From contig JAMPII010000005.1 of assembly GCA_023662835.1 (NCBI GenBank), positions 1 through 64,000 on the forward strand: a stretch of 64,000 nt of DNA, written 5' to 3'. This document shows positions 52,691-61,761 of this stretch, one piece after another (position 1 is the first letter of the stretch; each line of letters begins with the position of its first letter). The position numbers were made by a program, and so were the translations under genes. The notes under the pieces were generated by a model. That model saw nothing but the letters and a program-made list of their open reading frames with translations, ran no database searches and was not told the origin of the DNA. The stretch is from Muribaculaceae bacterium. Lineage in GTDB: Bacteria > Bacteroidota > Bacteroidia > Bacteroidales > Muribaculaceae.

Positions 52691-53662
52691 ATGAAAAAAC
52701 TGACTTTATTATTGTCATTATCAGTGATGTGTATCTCGTGCGGTTCGTCGGGCGACGGCGAACCCACCCCCCCGCAAGTTGTAAATGTGATAAACCGCCC
52801 TAACGTTGCTATCGAAGGCTCGCAACTCACCGTGAAGCAGGATCTGACCCGCGGCGGTGCGATCAGCTACATTTCCAAGAAGGGGTCGACCGAAAATATT
52901 GTTAATATCGCCGATGAAGGCCGCTACATACAGCAGTCGTACTATGCGGGCAACAATGTTGACCGCCGTAGCGAAGGCCAAGGTTATTCTTGGTCGCCCT
53001 GGAACTGGAATCCAATTCAGGTAGGCGACTACAAACGCAACCGCGCTACGATTTTGGAAGCAACAATTCAGGGTAACACAACATATGTTAAGTGTATTCC
53101 TATGCAGTGGGACATGAATAATCATCCTGCTGAGGCCATAATGGAACAATGGACTACACTTGAGGGTAACACAATACACGTAAAAAATCGGATAACATGC
53201 AATCGTACCGACGATATATATGGCGAAGGTGTTGAACGCGACCAAGAAATACCGGCCGTTTACCCAATATCCAAACTCAAGCATCTGTACACCTACAGCG
53301 GAGATGCACCTTTCACCGGTGGCGAACTTTCGCAACTGAGGGTAGTGGAGCTGACAATGAATCAAAACAGCGGCGGCGGCACTTGGGGCCGTTACAATGA
53401 TATCACGGAGCAGTGGATGGCTTTTATCAACGATGCTCAATGGGGTATGGGGGTATACAGCCCTACGGCCACAACTTTCCTTGCCGGCCGTTCCGATTCG
53501 AACACCAACGGTAACGCAACCTCAGGCTCTACATCGTACATAGCGCCGTTGCGCCGCGAAGCTTTAATGAAAAATTCTGTCATGGAGTATGAGTACTATC
53601 TTGTGATAGACGATATAAACAAAATAAGGCAACGGATTTACGAAATAAAATCAGGTAAATAA
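52691..53662 (+). CDS. Hypothetical lipoprotein of unknown family
   Basis: Lipoprotein of 323 residues with lipobox ending at Cys17 (MCISC) and a short Ser/Gly/Pro linker. The mature part appears all-beta and rich in aromatic residues (GQGYSWSPWNWNPIQVGDY, AIMEQWTTLEGNTIHVKNRI), resembling carbohydrate-active or mutarotase-like beta-sandwich proteins. I cannot assign a family. It starts 28 bases after ispG and is closed by a strong terminator, and a GH2 gene follows on the same strand. A glycan-related outer-membrane role is a guess from context. Confidence 0.65.
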   Translation: MKKLTLLLSLSVMCISCGSSGDGEPTPPQVVNVINRPNVAIEGSQLTVKQDLTRGGAISYISKKGSTENIVNIADEGRYIQQSYYAGNNVDRRSEGQGYSWSPWNWNPIQVGDYKRNRATILEATIQGNTTYVKCIPMQWDMNNHPAEAIMEQWTTLEGNTIHVKNRITCNRTDDIYGEGVERDQEIPAVYPISKLKHLYTYSGDAPFTGGELSQLRVVELTMNQNSGGGTWGRYNDITEQWMAFINDAQWGMGVYSPTATTFLAGRSDSNTNGNATSGSTSYIAPLRREALMKNSVMEYEYYLVIDDINKIRQRIYEIKSGK

Positions 53663-53665
53663 CAG

Positions 53666-53705
53666 AAAAAAAGCGATGTGTAACAAACTGCACATCGCTT
53701 TTTTT
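53666..53705 (+). terminator. Intrinsic terminator after lipoprotein
   Basis: Fifteen-base perfect arms (53666-53680 and 53691-53705) with a 10-base loop and an A-run/T-run, immediately after the stop codon. Confidence 0.9.
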
Positions 53706-53782
53706 GATCATTGTAATAGGTTGTGTTGGCTATAGTTGCCGAATTTTGCCGACCTGATTACCGATGTTCTAAAATTATAAGC

Positions 53783-53790
53783 TATATTTG
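53783..53790 (+). promoter_or_regulatory. -7 promoter box for GH2 gene
   Basis: TATATTTG followed by CA, 31 bases before the GH2 ATG. This box overlaps the in-frame TTG at 53788, which therefore is not the start codon. Confidence 0.55.
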
Positions 53791-53820
53791 CAGCATAATC
53801 ACACAACTTTAAATCTAATT

Positions 53821-56241
53821 ATGAGACTAAAACGCAGTTTTATCGCATTTATATGCGTTTTATGTGCCTGTTCGATGAGCAGTGCCCGGCGCAACGTCGC
53901 CACGCTTAATGATGGATGGCAATTCACAAAAGAGGGTGGTGAATGGCAACATGTACGTGTGCCACACGACTGGGCTATCTACGGCCCGTTCGACCGCAAC
54001 AACGACTTACAAACGGTAGCCGTGAAACAGAACGGCGAAACAAAAGCAAGCGAAAAGACCGGACGTACGGGTGGACTGCCTTTTATCGGAAAAGGGTATT
54101 ACAAAACAACATTTAACGTTGCAGACACGACCGGGCGCTCGACAACCCTTGTTTTCGATGGGGCAATGAGCAACGCTCATGTAAGAGTGAATGGCAAAGA
54201 GGTAATTTACTGGCCTTATGGCTACAATTCATTCTATGTCGGTGTCGACTCAGTTGTGAAGCCCGGTGAAAATACTTTAGAAGTTGATCTAGAGAACTAC
54301 GAACGTGCTTCGCGATGGTATTCTGGCGCAGGACTGTTCCGAAACGTACACGTTGTCAATACAAACCGAATTCATATACCAACATGGGGAACCTTCGTTA
54401 CCACACCCTATGTAAGCGATGAATATGCATCCGTTTCGCTTAAAACCGAAATAACCGGAATGAAGAAGGGAGAAAAGGTTACTGTAGCAACTACAATTTT
54501 TTCTCCCGACAATAATCCGGTTGCTTCTTCATCGAAGATGTATGTGAACCATAACCAGGGTATGACGCAAAATTTGATAATTGACAATCCAGAGCTTTGG
54601 TCGCCTGAATCGCCCGCGCTTTACCATGCAGTCACGAATGTTATAACAGCAAGCGGTGACACTGTAGACACATATACAACTCGCTTCGGTGTGCGAGATA
54701 TAAAGTACATACCCGAAAAAGGATTTTTTCTCAACGGAAAAATGACTAAGTTCAAGGGCGTCTGCAACCACCACGACCTCGGACCGCTGGGTGCGGCCGT
54801 AAATCGTTCCGCTATCCGCCATCAGATTAAACTGCTGAAGGATATGGGTGCTAACGCTATACGTACGTCGCACAATATGCCGGCCCCCGAGCTGGTTGAA
54901 CTTTGCGAGGAAATGGGTATGATGCTCATGATCGAACCGTTCGATGACTGGGGCTTCCGACCTAAATCGCCCAACGGTTATGGACGCTTCTTTAAAGAAT
55001 GGGCCGAACGCGACGTGTCCAACATGGTTAAGCACTACCGCAATTCGCCTGCACTGGTAATATGGTCGATTGGAAATGAAGTGCCTAGCCAATGGGGACC
55101 CGACGGAGTTGGCGAACTCTCAATGTTGCAGGATATTGTTCATCGACTCGACCCCACGCGTCCAGCTACGTGCGGCATGGATCAAATACGCTCGGTACTC
55201 GACAACGGTTTTGCCGCGTCGCTCGATATACCGGGCTTCAACTACAAACCTCAGTTCTACGATCGTATTCACGACAAACTGCCACAGCAAATGCTGATAT
55301 GCACGGAATCGGCTTCAACTGTATCGTCGCGTGGCGTATACCATTTTCCCGTGAAATGGAATGAGCATAATGTGGTTATCTCGCCCGACCACCAAAGTAG
55401 CAGTTACGATAACGAAACGTGTTCGTGGTCGAACACTCCGGATATCGACATGGCAATGGACGATGACCATTCTTGGGTTCTGGGACAATTTGTGTGGACA
55501 GGCTTCGACTATCTTGGAGAGCCATCACCATATGATACAGATGCTTGGCCAAACCACAGTTCAGTTTTCGGTATAATAGATCTCGCATCGCTGCCAAAGG
55601 ATCGTTTCTACCTTTACCGATCAAAATGGAACCAGCAGGACACCACACTTCATGTACTACCTCATTGGACATGGCCCGAACGTAAAGGACAGATCACTCC
55701 AATTTTTGTTTACACCTCGCTGCAAAAGGCAGAGTTGTTCATAAACGGAAAGAGCCAGGGTGTGAGGGAGAAAAATGATTCAACCTATCAGAATCGTTAC
55801 CGGCTGATGTGGAACGACGTTGTTTACACTCCGGGTGAGATTCGTGTTGTGGCTTACGACAGTAATAACCAGCCCGTTGCTGAAAAGATTGTTCGTACAG
55901 CCGGCAAACCGCATCACCTTGTCATAACACCTAACCGGACAGTAGCCAAGGCTGACGGCGACGATCTTGTATATTTCACAGTAACAGTTGCCGATCGTGA
56001 CGGTAATCCTGTACCATCTGATAGCCGAATGGTTAAATTTGACGTAAGCGGACAAGGAACCTTCGAAGCTACAGCTAATGGCGACCCAATCTGCCTGCTT
56101 CCTTTCCAAAACCCGGAAATGCAACTGTTCAGCGGTGCTGCTACTGTAATTGTACGTCCGTCAACTGAGGCTGGACAGGTCACTTTGCGAGCAACAGCCA
56201 AGGGCGTTAAACCTGCTTCAGCTACAATAACAACCCTATAG
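53821..56241 (+). CDS. Glycoside hydrolase family 2 (beta-galactosidase-like)
   Basis: Secreted or periplasmic enzyme of 806 residues from the ATG at 53821 (MRLKRSFIAF); an upstream TTG lies inside the promoter. A signal peptide (1-22) is followed by the GH2 sugar-binding jelly roll (about 25-185), the Ig-like domain (about 190-290) and the TIM barrel (about 295-600). The barrel has the acid/base Glu420 in WSIGNEVP and the nucleophile Glu496 in LICTESAS. C-terminal Ig-like domains complete it (about 605-806, with DRDGNPVPSDSRMVKFDVSG). The substrate may be beta-galactosides but other GH2 activities are possible. It ends at a bidirectional terminator. Confidence 0.92.
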   Translation: MRLKRSFIAFICVLCACSMSSARRNVATLNDGWQFTKEGGEWQHVRVPHDWAIYGPFDRNNDLQTVAVKQNGETKASEKTGRTGGLPFIGKGYYKTTFNVADTTGRSTTLVFDGAMSNAHVRVNGKEVIYWPYGYNSFYVGVDSVVKPGENTLEVDLENYERASRWYSGAGLFRNVHVVNTNRIHIPTWGTFVTTPYVSDEYASVSLKTEITGMKKGEKVTVATTIFSPDNNPVASSSKMYVNHNQGMTQNLIIDNPELWSPESPALYHAVTNVITASGDTVDTYTTRFGVRDIKYIPEKGFFLNGKMTKFKGVCNHHDLGPLGAAVNRSAIRHQIKLLKDMGANAIRTSHNMPAPELVELCEEMGMMLMIEPFDDWGFRPKSPNGYGRFFKEWAERDVSNMVKHYRNSPALVIWSIGNEVPSQWGPDGVGELSMLQDIVHRLDPTRPATCGMDQIRSVLDNGFAASLDIPGFNYKPQFYDRIHDKLPQQMLICTESASTVSSRGVYHFPVKWNEHNVVISPDHQSSSYDNETCSWSNTPDIDMAMDDDHSWVLGQFVWTGFDYLGEPSPYDTDAWPNHSSVFGIIDLASLPKDRFYLYRSKWNQQDTTLHVLPHWTWPERKGQITPIFVYTSLQKAELFINGKSQGVREKNDSTYQNRYRLMWNDVVYTPGEIRVVAYDSNNQPVAEKIVRTAGKPHHLVITPNRTVAKADGDDLVYFTVTVADRDGNPVPSDSRMVKFDVSGQGTFEATANGDPICLLPFQNPEMQLFSGAATVIVRPSTEAGQVTLRATAKGVKPASATITTL

Positions 56242-56268
56242 GATTGTTATAGAATTAGATATAAAGAC

Positions 56269-56300
56269 AGAGGCTGCCGACACAGTGTCGAGCAGCCTCT
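56269..56300. terminator. Bidirectional terminator between GH2 and DUF1080
   Basis: AGAGGCTGC (56269-56277) pairs with GCAGCCTCT (56292-56300), with an inner CGACAC/GTGTCG palindrome. It lies between convergent genes; T bases follow on the plus side (TTGTTG). Confidence 0.75.
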
Positions 56301-56320
56301 TGTTGTATGGGAATAAATAG

Positions 56321-57211
56321 TTAGTCGAGTACTTTCAAGCGGATGTTGCGGTACCAAACATCGTCGCCATGATCCTGGAAACCGATATAGCCTTCGTGGT
56401 TGTCGCCTCCCATATTTGAGAGTAAATCGTAGGCAGGTTCGCAGGGTCCGCCAGGAGCGAATTTCGAATCCTTCAGCATGTCGTTCCATTGCGGAGTCCA
56501 CAAATGGTATTCAACTACGTTCTGGTCGTTCTGGTTGTGGATGACAGTGCCTTTGTAAACCATGATTTTTGCCTTGTTCCATTCGCCTGCAGGTTTTGCG
56601 TTCTGGGGTTTGGCAGGAATCATGTCGTAGAGCGATCCCGATTGACGGTTGCCGTCAACGCCGAGTTTTGCGTCAGGATGGCGTTCGTTGTCGAGCACCT
56701 GATATTCGGAAGCTGTTTGCCAGATAGCCAGAGGCTGGTCGCCTTCAGGAGTATGGCGCACTGCTTCTTCTGCCAAGTAGAAGATACCAGAGTTGCCACC
56801 TTCCGAAATCTTGTATTCGAGTTCGAGTTCGAAGTTTTTAAATTTGTGGTCGAAAATAAGGTCGCCACCTTCGTTGCCTTGGGCTTCGCCTGAACCGGTT
56901 CCTGAGAATTTGATTGCACCATTGTCAACGGTCCAGCGTCCGGGAACGTCATCGCGGTTGTAGCCGCGCCATCCGTTCAGTGTTTTTCCGTCGAATAGCA
57001 CATAGTAGCCATCTTTGTCCTGTGGAATCTGAGCGAGGTCGATGTTTTCACGAACAACATAATCCCAACCTGATGCTGTTGAATCGGCAGCGGCTACTGC
57101 GGTGTCGGCCGGGCATGCACATGTGTCGCAACCACAATTACACTTTTGTTGTTTGCAGCAAGATGTCATAGCTATAGCTACAACAGAAGCTGCGAGGATG
57201 ATTTTTTTCAT
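56321..57211 (-). CDS. DUF1080 lipoprotein (3-keto-glycoside hydrolase family)
   Basis: Exported lipoprotein of 296 residues. The lipobox ends at Cys18 (MTSC) and is followed at once by a cysteine cluster (CKQQKCNCGCDTCAC; seven Cys counting Cys18), which is unusual. The DUF1080 concanavalin-like beta-sandwich spans about 65-295: YYVLFDGKTLNGWRGYN, GGDLIFDHKFKNFELELEYK, GNSGIFYLAEE, EYQVLDNERHPD, and the final GYIGFQDHGDDVWYRNIRLK. Members of this family hydrolyse 3-keto-glycosides or bind glycans. It lies 18 bases downstream of a Tat-signal Gfo/Idh/MocA oxidoreductase, which could make the 3-keto substrate. Confidence 0.88.
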   Translation of the reverse strand: MKKIILAASVVAIAMTSCCKQQKCNCGCDTCACPADTAVAAADSTASGWDYVVRENIDLAQIPQDKDGYYVLFDGKTLNGWRGYNRDDVPGRWTVDNGAIKFSGTGSGEAQGNEGGDLIFDHKFKNFELELEYKISEGGNSGIFYLAEEAVRHTPEGDQPLAIWQTASEYQVLDNERHPDAKLGVDGNRQSGSLYDMIPAKPQNAKPAGEWNKAKIMVYKGTVIHNQNDQNVVEYHLWTPQWNDMLKDSKFAPGGPCEPAYDLLSNMGGDNHEGYIGFQDHGDDVWYRNIRLKVLD

Positions 57212-57229
57212 CGTTAATTTTATTATTGG

Positions 57230-58708
57230 TTAAACGTTTGGCATAGCTGGAAGTTCCCAACCTTCGCGATAGTTGTGGCGGATTAGTTCGGCTGCAAATT
57301 CGCGTGCATTGACAGGCTCGGTCCATGTTTTGTCGAAAGTCGGGTGACCGTTGGTTACCTTGAAACCGTCGGTTACGATTGTACGTATGGTTTCGTCGGG
57401 ACCGATGTTTGTGAATTCCATATTCTTGCCGTCCCACTGCAGGGTTTTGTTAAGATCTTGCAAACGAACTGCCAGAACGCCCATTACAACCATTTCGTTC
57501 AGTGGACCTGCCTCAGAGAAGGGTGAGTTAGGCTCAACGCGCGAATCTTTCGATTCTTTGCATGCGCGAACCCAGTCCATTTCGTGACTTGTGTTTACAC
57601 GGCGAGCTACTTTGGGTGCGTTGGGCACACGGCCTGAAAGCAGGAACGGCTCTGTACCGTAGCAACCACATACAAGTGTATCTTTTGTTCCGTGGAAAAT
57701 TGTTAAACCACCGTTTGCCGGCATCAAGCGTTTACCTTCGGGGAAGCCTGCTGGACGGTCGGGCAGGAGGCCTCCGTCGTACCAGTATACTTCGACTTCT
57801 GGCATAGCCACTTTGGGCATATTGTCGCGAGCAGGGAACACCATTTTCACGCGCTGAGCATTAGGTGCGCATGCGTCGAGCAGCATAGTCGACGAACCTT
57901 CAACCAGTGTGGGATATCCCAGATTGAGGGCTTTGAAGGGTTGGTGGAGAATGTGGCAAGCCATATCACCGAGCGCGCCAGTTCCGTAATCCCACCAACC
58001 GCGCCAGTTCCAGGGCTGGTAGATGCCATTATAAGGACGCAGGGCAGCTGGGCCTGTGAACAGATCCCAATTGAGGTTCTTGGGTATTTTGTCAACTTTT
58101 GCTGGACGTTGTAAACCCTGAGGCCAGATAGGACGGTCGGTTGCGCATTCAACCTTGGTTACTTCGCCGATTTCGCCGTTCCAAATCCAGTCGCAAACGA
58201 GGGCTGTGCCTTCGCCCGAAGCTCCTTGGTTACCCATCTGAGTAGCAACACCTGTCGATTTTGCCAGATTTGTGAGCAGACGTGATTCGTAAACAGAGTG
58301 TGTAAGAGGTTTCTGTACATAAACATGCTTGCCAAGGTTCATGGCATCAGCTGTGCAGATTGCATGAGTGTGGTCGGGAGTGGCAACGATAACGGCGTCG
58401 ATTGATTTGCCCATTTCGTCGTACATCTTACGGTAATCCCAGTAACGTTTAGCATTGGGGTGTTCGTCGAAAACACCTTTGGCATAATCCCAGTTCACAT
58501 CGCACAATGCAACAATGTTCTCTGTATCTTTTACGGCATTAATGTTACTGTGTCCCATGCCTCCGATACCAATGGCGGCGATGTTAAGTTTGTCGCTTGG
58601 GGCAACATGTCCGTAGCTTCGGCCCAGAATTGAACTGGGTGCTACGGTGAAAGCGGCTGCAGCTGCTGCACCCGTCTTCAAAAACTGTCGTCTTGAAATA
58701 TTCGACAT
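57230..58708 (-). CDS. Tat-exported Gfo/Idh/MocA oxidoreductase
   Basis: NAD(P)-dependent sugar or cyclitol oxidoreductase of 492 residues with a twin-arginine signal (SRRQFLK at 5-11, then an alanine-rich core), so it is exported folded with its cofactor. A Rossmann domain (about 38-165, with LNIAAIGIGGMGHSNI and VQKPLTHS) precedes the C-terminal alpha/beta substrate domain, with GWWDYGTGALGDMACHILHQ carrying the typical Asp/His pair. It is downstream of tatAC and a cytosolic relative on the same strand, and upstream of DUF1080. Oxidation of glycosides at C3 is the likely chemistry (inference from family and neighbour). Confidence 0.9.
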   Translation of the reverse strand: MSNISRRQFLKTGAAAAAAFTVAPSSILGRSYGHVAPSDKLNIAAIGIGGMGHSNINAVKDTENIVALCDVNWDYAKGVFDEHPNAKRYWDYRKMYDEMGKSIDAVIVATPDHTHAICTADAMNLGKHVYVQKPLTHSVYESRLLTNLAKSTGVATQMGNQGASGEGTALVCDWIWNGEIGEVTKVECATDRPIWPQGLQRPAKVDKIPKNLNWDLFTGPAALRPYNGIYQPWNWRGWWDYGTGALGDMACHILHQPFKALNLGYPTLVEGSSTMLLDACAPNAQRVKMVFPARDNMPKVAMPEVEVYWYDGGLLPDRPAGFPEGKRLMPANGGLTIFHGTKDTLVCGCYGTEPFLLSGRVPNAPKVARRVNTSHEMDWVRACKESKDSRVEPNSPFSEAGPLNEMVVMGVLAVRLQDLNKTLQWDGKNMEFTNIGPDETIRTIVTDGFKVTNGHPTFDKTWTEPVNAREFAAELIRHNYREGWELPAMPNV

Positions 58709-58756
58709 TGTAGTTGGTTTTAAAGATTGTTAATGATATGGTTAAGAAGATATTCT

Positions 58757-58787
58757 CAAATTTAGTGATAAATTGCGGGCAAACAAA
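58757..58787 (-). promoter_or_regulatory. Promoter of Tat-oxidoreductase/DUF1080 pair
   Basis: On the minus strand TTTG (58787-58784), a 19-base spacer and TAAATTTG (58764-58757), full consensus, 49 bases upstream of the start codon. The pair can thus be expressed apart from tatAC. Confidence 0.65.
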
Positions 58788-58793
58788 TAATTT

Positions 58794-59909
58794 TTAGATT
58801 TTCTTTCGAGGACGCAACAATCCGTAGCCGTCAGTCATTGTTCTCCGGCGCTCCCGAATTTGCTCCAGGGTTTCTTCGTTGCCAATAGCGGGACAATCGT
58901 GGGTGAGAGCATCGTGAAAAAATCGCCACGCATACTCTGAGGCTTCGGCCGACTGGCGCAGGGTTGGAAGCATTGGATCGAGCTTGCCGCTACGGATGCT
59001 TTCTGCGAATCGGCTACACAATTTGTCGATATTCTTGTCGCCATAGGGGCGTTCGATTCGCTCGGTACGTGTTACGCCATGCAGTTCAACAACGGCCGTT
59101 TTGAAATCGTGGGTCATGCGTACGAAACCTTTGGTGCCTATAAGCTCTGCGTACGAGTTGTGGGTCTGATCCTTCGACAGTTGCCCGTAAACAAAACCTT
59201 GTGTGATGTCGAATACAATACCGTTCTGGAATGTGCCGTGACATTGCACCCACCAGGGATCCTTATAGCTCCACATTCTAACACCCTGGGCATGCCAGGT
59301 CTTGAAGTCGGAACCTGCATGCCAACGTGCCATGCCAACGTAATGCATGCCACAGTCGTGAAAAGCCGGACCTTCATACTCGTGCCCCTCGCCTGGAGCC
59401 AAGCCGGGTGTCATATGACATATACGTATAATAGCCAGCTCGCCAATTTCGCCTTCCTCAACAAATTGATGCATGAGTTGGTGGTACCATGAGTTGCGCA
59501 AATACATGTTCACCGTGGCGAGTATGTTGGAATTCTCAACCATTTTTACAACAGCCCACTCGGTGTCGAGGGTGTGAGCCACAGGCTTTTCTGTTACTAC
59601 ATGCTTGCCATGAGCCACAGCCTTTTCAAATAGCCTCATGCGTTGATCGGCCAATGTAGTAAAAGCTACGGCATCTACTGTTGGGTCGTTGAAAATTTCG
59701 TCATCATCCGACACAATTTTTGCATTCGGTGCTTGCTCCGAAGCTAGTGTACGCGAATATTCGTCGATGTCGCACACATATGCCACTTCCCATTGGGGAC
59801 ATCCTTGAAAAGCGGTCAAGAATTTACCGCCCATCCTGCCAAAGCCGATAAGGCCTATGCGCAGTGGTGCGCGTTCGGGGTTCAAGATTTTTTTATCCTG
59901 TTGCTTCAT
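58794..59909 (-). CDS. Cytosolic Gfo/Idh/MocA oxidoreductase
   Basis: NAD(P)-dependent oxidoreductase of 371 residues without a signal peptide. The Rossmann motif is LRIGLIGFGRMGGKFLTAF (about 16-34) and EKPVAHTLDTEW is the family lysine motif. The C-terminal domain has the FHDCGMHYVGMARWH segment, where Asp and His are expected catalytic residues. Its start directly adjoins the tatC stop codon. Being cytosolic, it could complete inside the cell what the exported relative begins, for example re-reducing a keto sugar. That link is inference. Confidence 0.9.
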   Translation of the reverse strand: MKQQDKKILNPERAPLRIGLIGFGRMGGKFLTAFQGCPQWEVAYVCDIDEYSRTLASEQAPNAKIVSDDDEIFNDPTVDAVAFTTLADQRMRLFEKAVAHGKHVVTEKPVAHTLDTEWAVVKMVENSNILATVNMYLRNSWYHQLMHQFVEEGEIGELAIIRICHMTPGLAPGEGHEYEGPAFHDCGMHYVGMARWHAGSDFKTWHAQGVRMWSYKDPWWVQCHGTFQNGIVFDITQGFVYGQLSKDQTHNSYAELIGTKGFVRMTHDFKTAVVELHGVTRTERIERPYGDKNIDKLCSRFAESIRSGKLDPMLPTLRQSAEASEYAWRFFHDALTHDCPAIGNEETLEQIRERRRTMTDGYGLLRPRKKI

Positions 59910-60842
59910 TTACACAGATTGTTCTTGGGTTTGTGTGAGCGCCGTCCGCTGTCTGGGCTGTTTTACAGCAATTAGCAAGGCACTGAACTCCCACAATATA
60001 TATATAGGTATGAATACTGCCATTAATGTAAACGGATCGGACGATGGAGTGATCACGGCTGCGGCAACCAGAATCGCTACTATAGCATGACGCCTGTACT
60101 TGTGGAAAAACTCGCGTGTCAGGATTCCGAGGCGGGAGAGGAAAAGAGCTACCAGCGGCAGCTCGAAAACAATTCCCATCATAAAAATCAGCATCAGGAA
60201 ATTGTCCATATAACTTTCCAGCGACAACTGGTTAACCACGGTAGCGCTAAGTTCATAAGTGTATAGGAATCGTAGCGTTAGAGGGAAAACCAGCATGTAG
60301 CCGACCGTGCATCCGGCATAGAACATAACTGAGCCGAATACGAATGTGAATCGGACCCCTGTGCGTTCATTATCGTACAATGCCGGGCAAACAAACTTCC
60401 ATATCTCGTAAATAACATATGGAAAGCTTATCAGCAGCGCAAACCACAGTGCCAACGACATATGTGTGAAAAACTGAGATGCCAGTTTGATATTGATTAT
60501 GTCGACATGAAATGCGTGACTGTCGCCCGACTGTCCGGTCAGGAATGCGCCTACAGAACCTAACGAATCCAAGTAATGGTAAAGCGGAAAATCGGAGTTT
60601 ATCGGCGCCATAACAATGTGGTCGAACAACCAGGGCACAAAAGCGAAAACCCCGATGAAGCATATGGCAACGGCTATAGCCGAGCGAGCAAACATCCAAC
60701 GGAGCGATTCCAAATGATCCCAGAACGACATTTCTTGTGTTTCTGCCACTTTACGTTTCTCCTGTTCTGTCAGTTTATTGTGTTCTGTTTTTGTGTGAAA
60801 GTTGAATAGGTGAAGGCTTTTATTTTTTTGTTGAGTCAACAT
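59910..60842 (-). CDS. tatC: Sec-independent protein translocase TatC
   Basis: Core membrane subunit that recognises twin-arginine signals. Six transmembrane helices are visible, with the family motifs [14 protein letters not shown] at the first helix and [27 protein letters not shown] and [12 protein letters not shown]. The start is uncertain: ATG at 60842 overlaps the end of tatA and gives 310 residues, whereas GTG at 60749 or ATG at 60731 would give the usual length of about 270-280. The overlap suggests translational coupling with tatA. TatB is absent, as is usual in Bacteroidetes. A Tat-dependent oxidoreductase is encoded 1.2 kb downstream. Confidence 0.93.
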   Translation of the reverse strand: MLTQQKNKSLHLFNFHTKTEHNKLTEQEKRKVAETQEMSFWDHLESLRWMFARSAIAVAICFIGVFAFVPWLFDHIVMAPINSDFPLYHYLDSLGSVGAFLTGQSGDSHAFHVDIINIKLASQFFTHMSLALWFALLISFPYVIYEIWKFVCPALYDNERTGVRFTFVFGSVMFYAGCTVGYMLVFPLTLRFLYTYELSATVVNQLSLESYMDNFLMLIFMMGIVFELPLVALFLSRLGILTREFFHKYRRHAIVAILVAAAVITPSSDPFTLMAVFIPIYILWEFSALLIAVKQPRQRTALTQTQEQSV

Positions 60843-61026
60843 CAACACCATCGGTGATATCTTTTTCAATACCGTTAACGCCGTCTTTGAAGTTTTTTAC
60901 ACCCTTGCCTAGACCGCGCATCAATTCAGGTATTTTCTTTCCACCGAAAAGTAATAAAACTACCAAGGCGATGATGATTACTTCTGACGAACCTAAACCA
61001 GCAAAAAGAAGGCAAAAATCTAACAT
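60820..61026 (-). CDS. tatA: Sec-independent protein translocase TatA
   Basis: Pore-forming subunit of the twin-arginine translocase, 68 residues. A single N-terminal transmembrane helix (about 4-28, with [17 protein letters not shown]) leads through the Gly hinge into the amphipathic helix ([20 protein letters not shown]) and a short acidic tail. All key features of TatA/E are present. It is the first gene of the run tatA-tatC-oxidoreductase. A 252-base gap with no recognisable gene separates it from the divergent thioesterase gene. Confidence 0.95.
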   Translation of the reverse strand: MLDFCLLFAGLGSSEVIIIALVVLLLFGGKKIPELMRGLGKGVKNFKDGVNGIEKDITDGVDVDSTKK

Positions 61027-61247
61027 TTTAGTATAGAATAGTGATAATAAGTTTTATATTAATTACAACAATAGCAACGGCAAGTTTTTTGGCGAATCCG
61101 GAGACTAACGGCATTAGCTTACAATTGCATCGTAAAATTACTAATAATAATTCATTCTCCCAACTTCATCCTAACTTTTACATATTTTTTTGATATAATC
61201 TGCATTCATAGCTAACAAACGTTAACAAGATTATCGCGATTTTGTTG

Positions 61248-61255
61248 TATCTTTG
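61248..61255 (+). promoter_or_regulatory. -7 promoter box for thioesterase operon
   Basis: TATCTTTG, 23 bases before the thioesterase start codon. No clear -33 TTTG. Confidence 0.5.
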
Positions 61256-61278
61256 TAGATTAGAACAAGACAACAATT

Positions 61279-61761
61279 ATGACCGACAATATATTCAACA
61301 TTCCATTTGATAACAATCCGCGTGTGCCGGTTCCCGACTTTCCCTACCGCCACATGGTCGACGTTCAGATGCGGTTCAACGACACCGACATGCTTGGCCA
61401 TGTTAACAATAATGCTTATTTAAGCTATTTCGACCTCGGCAAAACAGGCTATTTCAACGCAGTAGCCGCCGATGATGTTGACTGGCGACATGTAAATATT
61501 GTAGTAGCCAACATTAATGTTGACTTCTATGCTCCTACATTCCTAAACGAGCCGGTTGTTGTTTTAACCCGAGTGGTTGCTATTGGCGTAAAAAGCCTAA
61601 CAATGGAACAGCGCCTTGTTGATCGGGAAACCGGACAAGTAAAATGCATGGCACGGTCGATAATGGCTGGCTTTAACTTGGAAACAAATCAGTCGCAGCC
61701 TATTGCCGACCATTGGATTGAAAAGATTACACACTTTGAAGGCCACCAGCTAACAAAATGA
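61279..61761 (+). CDS. Acyl-CoA thioesterase, hot-dog fold (4HBT)
   Basis: Cytosolic thioesterase of 160 residues that cleaves acyl-CoA or acyl-ACP. The catalytic loop MRFNDTDMLGHVNNNAYLSY has the expected Asp37 followed by GHVNN, as in YbgC/FadM-type enzymes. The rest of the hot-dog fold follows (VVANINVDFYAPTFLNEPVV, VKSLTMEQRLVDRETGQ). The stop overlaps the next gene's start by 4 bases (ATGA), so it is coupled with the HAD phosphatase. Confidence 0.9.
   Translation: MTDNIFNIPFDNNPRVPVPDFPYRHMVDVQMRFNDTDMLGHVNNNAYLSYFDLGKTGYFNAVAADDVDWRHVNIVVANINVDFYAPTFLNEPVVVLTRVVAIGVKSLTMEQRLVDRETGQVKCMARSIMAGFNLETNQSQPIADHWIEKITHFEGHQLTK

Noticed and set aside
52721..53440. 239-residue minus-strand frame opposite the lipoprotein gene
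   Set aside because: The plus frame has a lipobox, a start near ispG and a terminator; the minus frame shows no domain.
53788..53820. TTG start for the GH2 gene
   Set aside because: It overlaps the TATATTTG promoter box, so it would lie upstream of the transcription start.
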